Origin: a virus
Length of the DNA stretch: 21,974 nucleotides
Strand: one strand, 5' to 3'
Virus record (IMG/VR): IMGVR_UViG_3300046002_002560
Span: 1 to 21,974 of that record
Part shown: positions 6,587 through 13,000 of the stretch, piece after piece
Layout of the letters: each line of letters opens with the position of its first letter
Position numbering within the stretch: the first letter of the stretch is position 1
Position numbers and translations under genes: made by a program
The notes under the pieces: generated by a model
Databases searched by the model: none
What the model saw: the letters and a program-made list of their open reading frames with translations, nothing else
Told to the model about the DNA's origin: nothing

Positions 6587-8293
6587 ATGGTAAAAATTAA
6601 AAGTATATACGATGAATTAGGAGAAGAACGCCGGCTTCTCCAGGCTGAAGGTAAGTTGCCTGAATGGGTAACTACACCCGCATATCAGATGTTAAAGGAA
6701 AATTATCTTTCAAAGAAGTATCCAGATTTGAAATCGGTTTATATCAGAGTAGCCTCACATGCGGCACGATATACTTCTAATCAAATATTATGGGAGAATA
6801 AGTTCTTTAATCTATTATGGAATGGTTATCTTGCCGCATCAACTCCTGTATTGTCAAATATGGGCTCAGATATTGGATGCCCAGTAAGTTGCTCAGGAGG
6901 ATTTATAGAAGATTCTGTTTATTCATTCTATGGCGCTCAACAAGAAGCGGCAGTTCTATCTAAAAATGGTTTTGGTACGTCAGGATATCTAGGAGCAATT
7001 AGACCTAGAGGTTCTAAGATAGCTGGTATTAAAGGCGCAGCCTCTGGAGTTCTTCCTGTATTTAAAGACTTTGTTCAAATGTCAAGAGACATTTCTCAAG
7101 GCTCTCAGAGAAGAGGAGCGTGGGCGGGTTATATTGAAATAGACCACAGTGATTTTTTTGAACTGGTAAACCATATTAGTAAAAATCCTGACGATGCTAA
7201 TATAGGATGGAATATTACAGATGCTTTTATAACTAGACTTGAATCAGGTGATAAAGACGCAATTAGCAGATATCAAAAAGCTCTGAAATTAAAGATGGTT
7301 ACTGGAAAAGGATATTTTAACTTTATTGATAAAGTCAATAGACAAAATCCTCAGATGTATAAAGATAGAAACCTATCAGTTAAAGCTTCAAATTTGTGTA
7401 CAGAAATTACCCTGTTCTCAGATGAAGATCACACTTTTAGTTGTGTGCTATCTTCAATGAATGCTAGTCTATATGACGAATGGAAAGATACTGATGCGGT
7501 ATTTGATGCTACAGTATTTTTAGATTGCGTCAATCAGGATTTAATAGAAATTGGTAAAACCACTCCAGGAATGGAGAGAGTAGTAAGATTTGCTAAGAAG
7601 AGTAGAGCATTAGGTTTAGGTCTATTAGGATTTCATACTTATCTTCAGGATCATATGATTTCTTTTGAATCTATGGATGCTTATTATAAAAACACTGAGA
7701 TATTTAAATATTTAAATGATGAATCATTGAGAGCCTCACAGTGGATGGCTAAAGAATTTGGTATGCCTTTGTGGTGTAAAGGTTATGGAGTTAGAAACAC
7801 CCACAGAATTGCTATAGCACCTAATCTTAGTTCAGCTTTAATATGTGGTTCTGTTAGTCAAGGAATTGAACCAATCTATAAGAATGCATATGTACAGAAC
7901 ACTTCAGCTGGAAAGATGGAAAGAGTCAATCCTTCTTTATTAAAAGTAATGAAAGATAAAGATGTTTATTCAAATGAAACTATCAAAGATATCATTAGTC
8001 ATAATGGTTCAGTTCAGCATGTTGATTGGCTGAACAATGAAGAAAAGGCAGTATTTAAAACCGCATTTGAAATTGACCAGAAACAGATTATTAGACTTGC
8101 CTCAGCAAGGCAACGATATATAGACCAAGCACAGAGCATTAATCTATTCTTTAGTGCGGATGAAAATGAAGAATATATTAGTGAAGTACACAAAATGGCA
8201 TTCCTTGATCCTTATATAAAGAGTCTATACTATATAAGGAGTGAGTCAGGAGTGAATGTAAGTAAAGGCGAATGCACAGCTTGTCATGGATAA
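6587..8293 (+). CDS. nrdA: Class I ribonucleotide reductase alpha subunit NrdA, lacking the ATP-cone
   Basis: 568 residues, against about 750-760 for E. coli or T4 NrdA. Catalytic residues are all visible: C102 (PVSCSGG) and C286 as the active-site disulfide pair, N269-C271-E273 (NLCTE) with the thiyl-radical cysteine, Y548-Y549 on the radical path, and a C-terminal CTAC (C563, C566) that relays electrons from a thioredoxin or glutaredoxin. The active-site cysteine is at 102 instead of 225, so the N-terminal ATP-cone, which shuts the enzyme off when dATP is high, is absent. Such an enzyme is expected to escape dATP feedback, useful during phage DNA synthesis. It abuts the preceding small gene and forms one unit with nrdB. 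Confidence 0.94.
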   Translation: MVKIKSIYDELGEERRLLQAEGKLPEWVTTPAYQMLKENYLSKKYPDLKSVYIRVASHAARYTSNQILWENKFFNLLWNGYLAASTPVLSNMGSDIGCPVSCSGGFIEDSVYSFYGAQQEAAVLSKNGFGTSGYLGAIRPRGSKIAGIKGAASGVLPVFKDFVQMSRDISQGSQRRGAWAGYIEIDHSDFFELVNHISKNPDDANIGWNITDAFITRLESGDKDAISRYQKALKLKMVTGKGYFNFIDKVNRQNPQMYKDRNLSVKASNLCTEITLFSDEDHTFSCVLSSMNASLYDEWKDTDAVFDATVFLDCVNQDLIEIGKTTPGMERVVRFAKKSRALGLGLLGFHTYLQDHMISFESMDAYYKNTEIFKYLNDESLRASQWMAKEFGMPLWCKGYGVRNTHRIAIAPNLSSALICGSVSQGIEPIYKNAYVQNTSAGKMERVNPSLLKVMKDKDVYSNETIKDIISHNGSVQHVDWLNNEEKAVFKTAFEIDQKQIIRLASARQRYIDQAQSINLFFSADENEEYISEVHKMAFLDPYIKSLYYIRSESGVNVSKGECTACHG

Positions 8294-8296
8294 ATT

Positions 8297-8536
8297 ATGA
8301 AACGAATGATACACATAAATCAGCATATTATCAAGTCAAACAATAAAACAGGAGAGCGAAAACCTGTCATTACTTGTAAGACTTATAATGCTAATATATA
8401 CGGGTATGAGGTAGACTTTATCAATGGCAAGGTTATGTACAGTCCTGATAAACCACTATCTTGTGGTGCTAAAGTATGGATAGAAACAACAGAACCTGTT
8501 CAGGTATTGACTGAATCAGGATGGCAAACTTTATAG
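8297..8536 (+). CDS. Conserved small phage protein downstream of nrdA
   Basis: 79 residues, starting MKRMIHINQHIIKSNNKTGERKP and containing a VITCKTYNANIYGYEV stretch and DKPLSCGAKVWIET. A protein with the pattern HINQHxIxxNxKTG...PLSCGAKVWIET is, from memory, widespread in marine T4-like phages near nrd genes, without known role. Predicted as mainly beta-stranded, soluble. The start is 3 bases after the nrdA stop, so it is translated from the same transcript. It may be a regulatory or DNA-related small protein, but nothing in it proves this. Confidence 0.7.
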   Translation: MKRMIHINQHIIKSNNKTGERKPVITCKTYNANIYGYEVDFINGKVMYSPDKPLSCGAKVWIETTEPVQVLTESGWQTL

Positions 8537-8542
8537 GAAAAT

Positions 8543-8965
8543 ATGAAAAAATTATTAATGTTATTATTGTTATCAACTTCAGTATATGCTGAAGTTTATG
8601 ATTACCCAATTACAAGAGTTATTGATGGAGATACAGTAGAATTTCAAGCACCATTTCTACCAGCACCATTGAAGCCTGTATTATCAATTCGTGTATTGGG
8701 TGTAGATACTCCAGAAAAGGGTTTTAGGGCACTATGTCCTGAAGAAGCAGCATTGGGCGAAGCAGCATCAAAGTTCACTAAGAAACTGGTGGCAGATAGC
8801 AAAAAACAACAAGTTTCATTGGTAAAATGGGATAAGTATGGTGGGCGTGTACTAGGCGATGTACTACTAGATGGCAAGAGTCTATCAGAAGAATTAGTCA
8901 AAAAGGGATACGCAAGACCTTACTTTGGCGATAAAAAGGCATCTTGGTGTCCACAAGGGAAGTAA
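8543..8965 (+). CDS. Exported staphylococcal-nuclease-like (SNase) protein
   Basis: 140 residues. The first 16 residues (MKKLLMLLLLSTSVYA) form a textbook signal peptide with a likely cut before EVYDYP. The rest is an SNase/thermonuclease fold: ITRVIDGDTVEF, the SIRVLGVDTPEKG segment with the arginine and TPE glutamate of the active site, GGRVLGDV with the second arginine, and LVKKGYARPY. SNases are calcium-dependent phosphodiesterases cutting DNA and RNA. With a signal peptide the enzyme would act in the periplasm or outside, perhaps on DNA of competitors, on degraded host DNA at lysis, or for scavenging; its target is not shown. ATG preceded by AGGAAAAT. Confidence 0.85.
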   Translation: MKKLLMLLLLSTSVYAEVYDYPITRVIDGDTVEFQAPFLPAPLKPVLSIRVLGVDTPEKGFRALCPEEAALGEAASKFTKKLVADSKKQQVSLVKWDKYGGRVLGDVLLDGKSLSEELVKKGYARPYFGDKKASWCPQGK

Positions 8966-8966
8966 A

Positions 8967-9113
8967 ATGATAAAAAAACTATTTAACTGTGATATATGCG
9001 AAACACAAGGAATGATTTCAATTAGTTCTACTGATATAGACCTCGACGATATTGGACATTGTCCTGTATGTGGATCTCCTTTATTAAGCGATGATTTCGA
9101 AGACGAAGAATAA
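8967..9113 (+). CDS. Small zinc-ribbon protein
   Basis: 48 residues from the ATG at 8967, which follows AAGGGAAGTAAA and sits directly after the nuclease stop. Two CxxC pairs, CDIC (8-11) and CPVC (about 35-38), 24 residues apart, form a probable zinc ribbon, and the C-terminus is strongly acidic (DDFEDEE). Tiny zinc ribbons of this type in phages often bind nucleic acid or RNA polymerase, but there is no specific match. Its stop is immediately followed by the next start. Confidence 0.65.
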   Translation: MIKKLFNCDICETQGMISISSTDIDLDDIGHCPVCGSPLLSDDFEDEE

Positions 9114-9533
9114 ATGTGGAAGTACAAGGATGTAGAAGTGGATACTCTACCAAAATGTATTGGGTTTGTATATAGAATCACAAACACTATTTCAGGCAGA
9201 GCGTATATTGGTAAAAAACTCTCACACTTTACCAAGACATCCTTAAAGACTGTTACATTAAAGTCTGGTATTAAAAAGAAGAAAAAAGTCAAAACTTTAG
9301 TTGAATCAGACTGGAAAACATACTGGTCTAGTTCTACTGAACTTCAGAATGATGTAAAAGAGTTAGGTGAAGAAAACTTCACCAGAGAAATACTCTTTTA
9401 TTGTCAGACGAAAGGAACCCTTTCCTATATAGAAGCAAGGGAGCAGTTTTCCAATAAAGTCCTTGAATATCCAGACCTTTGGTACAACGGAATTATTCAG
9501 GTAAAAATCCATCGTTCTCATGTAAAATTATAA
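9114..9533 (+). CDS. GIY-YIG-like putative endonuclease
   Basis: 139 residues. Near the N-terminus GFVYRITNTISGRAYIGKK has the paired VY...YIG strands of the GIY-YIG nuclease fold. A basic insertion (IKKKKKVK) and SDWKTYWSSSTEL follow, then LSYIEAREQF, where the glutamate could be the metal-binding catalytic residue, and a C-terminal YNGIIQVKIHRSHV. From memory the same layout is a conserved gene of marine T4-like phages, usually labelled Seg-like homing or GIY-YIG endonuclease. Its conservation and co-directional, gapless position after the zinc ribbon make a resident phage function as likely as homing. No ribosome site is evident; translation may be coupled to the previous gene. Confidence 0.7.
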   Translation: MWKYKDVEVDTLPKCIGFVYRITNTISGRAYIGKKLSHFTKTSLKTVTLKSGIKKKKKVKTLVESDWKTYWSSSTELQNDVKELGEENFTREILFYCQTKGTLSYIEAREQFSNKVLEYPDLWYNGIIQVKIHRSHVKL

Positions 9534-9541
9534 AATAATTG

Positions 9542-9570
9542 TTGACTTTCTTATCCACATCAATTATAAT
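9542..9570 (+). promoter_or_regulatory. Sigma70-like promoter
   Basis: TTGACT, 17 bases, TATAAT, directly after the GIY-YIG gene. The -10 and everything after it up to 9654 are copied at 10216-10307, but the -35 and spacer differ from that copy. Confidence 0.8.
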
Positions 9571-9654
9571 AAGTCTTAGTTAATTGAGAGAGATTATATC
9601 ATGTCAATATTCCAAAGTAGTTACGAAGAAAACAAAGCAATCGGTGAGTTTAGA
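9563..9654 (+). repeat. 92-bp perfect direct repeat, first copy
   Basis: Identical over 92 bases to 10216-10307 (offset 653). It spans the -10 box, the leader with GAGAGAGATT, and the first 18 codons of the gene that is intact at 10254. The copy marks the left edge of an inserted segment. Confidence 0.95.
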
Positions 9655-9666
9655 ATCAATGTTTGA
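9601..9666 (+). pseudogene. Truncated 5' copy of the 10254 gene (21-codon remnant)
   Basis: The ATG at 9601 with its full leader opens a frame identical for 18 codons to the gene at 10254 (MSIFQSSYEENKAIGEFR), then runs INV and stops at TGA 9664-9666 inside foreign sequence. With an intact promoter and ribosome site it may still be translated as a leader peptide ahead of the gene at 9697. Confidence 0.85.
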
Positions 9667-9700
9667 TGATGTTTATTTTCAAAAAGAGTGGATAAAATGA
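9659..9700 (+). pseudogene. 3'-end remnant of a small alarmone hydrolase gene
   Basis: 9659-9698 matches 20665-20704, the end of the intact MESH1-like gene, at 38 of 40 positions; both differences are silent. In its original frame it encodes MFDDVYFQKEWIK and ends in TGA at 9698-9700, overlapping the ATG of the next gene as ATGA. It therefore looks like the tail of a second hydrolase gene carried in with the gene that followed it. The remnant still supplies the purine-rich AAAAAGAGTGG used as ribosome site. Confidence 0.85.
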
Positions 9701-10191
9701 ATAAGAAAGAATTTTTCTATGGCAATTGGATTTCTGGTAATATATTTCCATACACATTATCTGAAGAAGAAAAACAAGAAGAGGAAGAAATGTCTACTAC
9801 AAAAAGATGTCCTAGTTGTAAATACATAAAGACAATAAGTAAGTTTTCTCTAAAAAAAGAAAATTGTGATAAATGTTTTCGTAACCCAAAACCTAATTCT
9901 AATAAAGAACAGGAAGAAGAATATTTTATTAGTAGGTGGGAAAATGCAGGAAAAACTACTCCTACATTTTATGATAAACTATCTGATTCTTTATGGCAGT
10001 CAGAACTACAAGAAAGATGTGAAAATGGTGAAATGACTATGGGTACTAATTGGTCTATTGGTAAAAAAACTTCATATAAAGGTTCTATTCAACAATACGG
10101 ACTAACAGGTATATTTAAAGATTCTGATGGAATTCCTATTAAAGGTAAAATAGATTTAGATGAAATTTTTAAAGATTTTCCTATAAAATAA
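9697..10191 (+). CDS. Inserted gene: zinc-binding protein of unknown function
   Basis: 164 residues from the ATG at 9697; a GTG at 9688 would add three residues but lies in the hydrolase remnant. An acidic stretch (EEEKQEEEEM, about 24-33) is followed by a four-cysteine unit, CPSC (39-42) and CDKC (about 57-60), with the KxIxxFSLKK spacing typical of small zinc ribbons at the N-termini of some phage HNH and endonuclease VII-like proteins. No HNH or nuclease residues follow; the C-terminal half (TMGTNWSIGKKTSYKGS, GIFKDSDGIPIKGK) is unfamiliar. The gene lies between two copies of a 92-bp repeat and next to a foreign gene tail, so it was probably brought in by recombination. Function unknown. 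Confidence 0.7.
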   Translation: MNKKEFFYGNWISGNIFPYTLSEEEKQEEEEMSTTKRCPSCKYIKTISKFSLKKENCDKCFRNPKPNSNKEQEEEYFISRWENAGKTTPTFYDKLSDSLWQSELQERCENGEMTMGTNWSIGKKTSYKGSIQQYGLTGIFKDSDGIPIKGKIDLDEIFKDFPIK

Positions 10192-10194
10192 TTC

Positions 10195-10223
10195 TTTACT
10201 TTTGAATTTAGATAGATTATAAT
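10195..10223 (+). promoter_or_regulatory. Sigma70-like promoter
   Basis: TTTACT, 17 bases, TATAAT. Its spacer (TTTGAATTTAGATAGAT) is close to that of the promoter at 10772, suggesting the two promoters are duplicates of one another. Confidence 0.75.
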
Positions 10224-10307
10224 AAGTCTTAGTTAATTGAGAGAGATTATATCATGTCAATATTCCAAAGTAGTTACGAAGAAAACAAAGCAATCGGTGA
10301 GTTTAGA
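10216..10307 (+). repeat. 92-bp perfect direct repeat, second copy
   Basis: Identical to 9563-9654. This copy is continuous with the intact downstream gene and marks the right edge of the inserted segment 9655-10215. Confidence 0.95.
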
Positions 10308-10538
10308 CTTCCTGAATTTGGTACTTATTTTGAGTATAAATTGAGTGAAGGATCTGCTCCTGGGCAAGGAACTTGGGGTATTGATAATGGATTCCTCCAT
10401 GAGATTGCTATCTTTGATGGTTCAATTCGGTTTGCTAATGTAAAGAAGACAGTTGCCTATGTTGCGGTTGATGAAGATGATGATGGTAACCCTGTTGTTG
10501 AGAAATGGTTAATAAAACATACTTGGAAAAGAACATGA
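10254..10538 (+). CDS. Small phage protein of unknown function
   Basis: 94 residues, ATG after GAGAGAGATTATATC. The sequence is rich in aromatic and beta-forming residues (FGTYFEYKLSEGSA, GIDNGFLHEIAIFDGS), with an acidic DEDDDGN turn near residue 78 and a C-terminal WLIKHTWKRT. No domain is recognised. Its first 18 codons and leader exist as a second, truncated copy at 9601. The stop overlaps the next start (ATGA), so the next gene is probably translated with it from the promoter at 10195. Confidence 0.65.
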   Translation: MSIFQSSYEENKAIGEFRLPEFGTYFEYKLSEGSAPGQGTWGIDNGFLHEIAIFDGSIRFANVKKTVAYVAVDEDDDGNPVVEKWLIKHTWKRT

Positions 10539-10768
10539 ACAAAGCAGGGCGTGACCATTATAATTTGTTACAAGCAATGAAACATGAATGGGAAAATCCA
10601 CCTAAAGGATTCAATCCATCATATGATTCAGTCAAACAAGAAGCACATTACCGTAAAGAGAAGATGATTAAATCCAAGTTGGATGATTATCATAGAACAC
10701 TAAAACGAGTTCCTAATGATGAATATTATGACCTTATGGATGCTTATGAGGAACAATTAAGAAAATAA
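10535..10768 (+). CDS. Small charged phage protein of unknown function
   Basis: 77 residues from the ATG at 10535, chosen because it overlaps the previous stop as ATGA and follows GGAAAAG; the in-frame ATG at 10505 lies inside the previous gene. The protein is helical and highly charged (MNKAGRDHYNLLQAMKHEWE, KEKMIKSKLDDYHRTL) with many Tyr and His. No family recognised. It is the last gene before the promoter at 10772. Confidence 0.6.
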   Translation: MNKAGRDHYNLLQAMKHEWENPPKGFNPSYDSVKQEAHYRKEKMIKSKLDDYHRTLKRVPNDEYYDLMDAYEEQLRK

Positions 10769-10771
10769 GTG

Positions 10772-10800
10772 TTGACATTCGAAATTAGATAGTTTATAAT
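10772..10800 (+). promoter_or_regulatory. Strong sigma70-like promoter
   Basis: TTGACA, 17 bases, TATAAT: both boxes match the consensus exactly, followed by AACTTATCATTTGAAATT and a GAGAGAA ribosome site before the ATG at 10834. Confidence 0.85.
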
Positions 10801-10833
10801 AACTTATCATTTGAAATTAAGAGAGAATATATT

Positions 10834-11250
10834 ATGGCTTATATGAATCAAGCAAAGAAAGCAATCATCAATAACTTGATGCAACCAATCTTAAAGAAGT
10901 ATAAAGTTAAAGCAACACTTTCAGTAGATAATATGTCTACTATCAACCTAAACATCAAATCAAGTGCCTTTGACTTTGTTGGTATCTACAACAAGTATCT
11001 TACAGAACAATTTGCTTGGAAAAATCCAAACGAAACTTTTACAAACCGTGAACATTTCAAATTGACTCATGGATGGGTTGATGACTATTACAGTGGAACA
11101 GAGTTGAATTTCTTTCAAGAAGCGTTTGCTGCATTACAAGGTGCTGGTTATTATAACAACACTGATTCACAAATCGACTATTTCGACACGGCATATTACT
11201 TCTATATCAATGTAGGTAACTGGAACAAACCTTATCAACAAACTGTTTGA
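10834..11250 (+). CDS. Phage protein of unknown function, early promoter
   Basis: 138 residues. The N-terminal ~55 residues (KYKVKATLSVDNMSTINLNI) look like a small alpha/beta unit, and the C-terminus YFDTAYYFYINVGNWNKPY is a recognisable pattern: YFDxxYYxxInVGxWxKPY occurs at the ends of small proteins in many phages and plasmids. I weakly recall it from large-polyvalent-protein-associated domains (LPD29-like), which would fit a counter-defence or early host-modifying role, but I cannot confirm this. Expression from an exact consensus promoter suggests it is made early and strongly. Confidence 0.65.
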   Translation: MAYMNQAKKAIINNLMQPILKKYKVKATLSVDNMSTINLNIKSSAFDFVGIYNKYLTEQFAWKNPNETFTNREHFKLTHGWVDDYYSGTELNFFQEAFAALQGAGYYNNTDSQIDYFDTAYYFYINVGNWNKPYQQTV

Positions 11251-11260
11251 GGAATATATT

Positions 11261-11443
11261 ATGTTTAAATATGGTGTTTATAGTTATGGTGGGGCAATTG
11301 GTACTTCAGGTACTACTATGGTAAAATCTTTCGATAATAAAGAAGATGCTAAGAAATGTGCTAAAGGTTATAATTCTGCTTTAAGTGTGGGTGAAAAGAA
11401 ATATTATGGCATGAAATATAATGTTAGAATTTTTAGGGTTTAG
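11261..11443 (+). CDS. Small phage protein of unknown function
   Basis: 60 residues; ATG preceded by GAGGAATATATT. Glycine- and tyrosine-rich (MFKYGVYSYGGAIGTSG) with a basic, lysine-rich middle (NKEDAKKCAKGY) and a short beta-like end (YNVRIFRV). No domain recognised. It sits 10 bases after the previous gene and shares its promoter at 10772. Confidence 0.6.
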   Translation: MFKYGVYSYGGAIGTSGTTMVKSFDNKEDAKKCAKGYNSALSVGEKKYYGMKYNVRIFRV

Positions 11444-11453
11444 AAAATAAGTG

Positions 11454-11482
11454 TTGACATAGATTAAAAAATATATTATAAT
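11454..11482 (+). promoter_or_regulatory. Strong sigma70-like promoter for the helicase gene
   Basis: TTGACA, 17 bases, TATAAT, both exact consensus; TTATAAATT follows at 11486-11494. Confidence 0.85.
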
Positions 11483-11520
11483 AACTTATAAATTAAATTA
11501 TTGAGACAAGTGAGAGAAAA

Positions 11521-12939
11521 ATGAAAGCAATCGATTTAGTAAATGTAACACGCCAGCCATTAATAGATTTATACAATTCAAACGTATCATTCTACGGTAG
11601 TGATGAAATAATAATAAATGCAATGGCGGCAGGTTCAGGTAAAACCTTCTTATTAGCAAACAGCCCTTTACAAGTCCTAAATGATCTTAGAGAGAAATAT
11701 AAAACACCTCAAACAATGTATGTGTTTTCTGCACCAAGTTGTGCGATAGTTTCAGACTTATTACAATCTAGTAAAGATTGTATTGAAAAGATTCTAAAAA
11801 CTAATACACACACTATTATGCTTATACCAGAATCAGAGTATTCAGATTATTGGAAAAGTTTAGAATATAATTATAATCTTAAGATTGTCCATTCAATGTC
11901 TATGGTAAACTTTCTTAGAAAGTCATTGTTAAATACTAATACTAATATAATTATTTTTACCTCAAACCAAACTATACAATCACAATATGAACATTTTACA
12001 ATATTAGTCAATACTGTTCCTAGTTTTATTGGTATAGATGAAGCTCATACTTTCTTAGGTGTGTCAACAGCAGAACTATATTATGCAGTTATGGAAAATT
12101 CGGCATTAGCCTTCACTGGCAAGTATTTCAAATTAATACACTCATTAGTTGTAAATGCCATAACAACTGTAACAGCTTATACTGGAACTCCTACAATGGA
12201 ACATAGAGGTAAAGTTACCCAAATTGAAAATTCTCCATTTAAATATGTTCCTTTTGATAAAGATGATAGTAGCAAAAAAGATATAGTTAGTATTAACTTT
12301 TTATCGGGTTACATAAAAGACCCTGAACCTAATCAGTATTTTCCTAAATGGTTAGAAGATAAAGTAGTTGCCTATTTTAATGCTGGTATATCTCAATATG
12401 TAAGCAAACCAAACAAAGGTTCATTCCACTTTATAAAATTACCTTCTGGCAATCCTATGAGATATATTTTAAATAATGGATATAGATATTTAGATGAAAA
12501 TGCTAAAAATGTATTATTTTATCACTCAGATAGTAAAATAAAATTATCAGTTTTAACTCGTACTGGTTATAAGATAGTAGGAAAAAAACTTAAAGATGCT
12601 AAGAAATTGTTGCTTGATAAGTCCAATAGTTATAATACTATTTGTGTCGTAAATGCTGGTTCTACTGGATGGGATTTACCTCCCATAAATGAAATAACTT
12701 GGCTTTCTTCATCTGCTAAACAATTAGAACAATATAATTTTACTCAAACTGTTTGTAGAGGTAACCGAGTATATGAGGATCTTGACCTAACTATAAACAT
12801 TAGACTTCTTTCAGGTACTCGTTCGGCTCTTAAATATCTTGCAGAATCAACATATGAAACTGATGGAAAAATATATAACACTATTATGGCAGCAGCTAAT
12901 GGAGATCTGCCTTTAATTTCAGCAGAAGAGTGGAAATAA
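11521..12939 (+). CDS. SF2 DEAH-box helicase, divergent
   Basis: 472 residues; ATG after GTGAGAGAAAA. Motif I is AAGSGKT (36-42), motif II is DEAH (173-176), motif III may be TAYTGTP around residue 220, and a C-terminal RecA-like domain ends with motif VI as QTVCRGNR (Q409, R413, R416). VVNAGSTGWDLPPINE before it fits motif V. This is a superfamily 2 nucleic-acid ATPase. It is not a clear UvsW, Dda or gp41: the order fits SF2, but the sequence between motifs is unfamiliar and the protein has no visible extra DNA-binding domain. The place between small early genes and DNA ligase fits a repair, recombination or anti-host role. Confidence 0.8.
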   Translation: MKAIDLVNVTRQPLIDLYNSNVSFYGSDEIIINAMAAGSGKTFLLANSPLQVLNDLREKYKTPQTMYVFSAPSCAIVSDLLQSSKDCIEKILKTNTHTIMLIPESEYSDYWKSLEYNYNLKIVHSMSMVNFLRKSLLNTNTNIIIFTSNQTIQSQYEHFTILVNTVPSFIGIDEAHTFLGVSTAELYYAVMENSALAFTGKYFKLIHSLVVNAITTVTAYTGTPTMEHRGKVTQIENSPFKYVPFDKDDSSKKDIVSINFLSGYIKDPEPNQYFPKWLEDKVVAYFNAGISQYVSKPNKGSFHFIKLPSGNPMRYILNNGYRYLDENAKNVLFYHSDSKIKLSVLTRTGYKIVGKKLKDAKKLLLDKSNSYNTICVVNAGSTGWDLPPINEITWLSSSAKQLEQYNFTQTVCRGNRVYEDLDLTINIRLLSGTRSALKYLAESTYETDGKIYNTIMAAANGDLPLISAEEWK

Positions 12940-12941
12940 TA

Positions 12942-12970
12942 TTGACTAATACCAAGGATGGTGTTATAAT
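12942..12970 (+). promoter_or_regulatory. Sigma70-like promoter for DNA ligase
   Basis: TTGACT, 17 bases, TATAAT starting 3 bases after the helicase stop. The 16-base run after it, TACTCATACTTTGAA, is repeated after the promoter at 14339. Confidence 0.85.
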
Positions 12971-13000
12971 TACTCATACTTTGAATAACTGAGACATATA

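Noticed and set aside
8644-9292. Minus-strand open frames opposite the nuclease, zinc-ribbon and GIY-YIG genes
   Set aside because: Shadow frames of well-supported plus-strand genes, no start signals.
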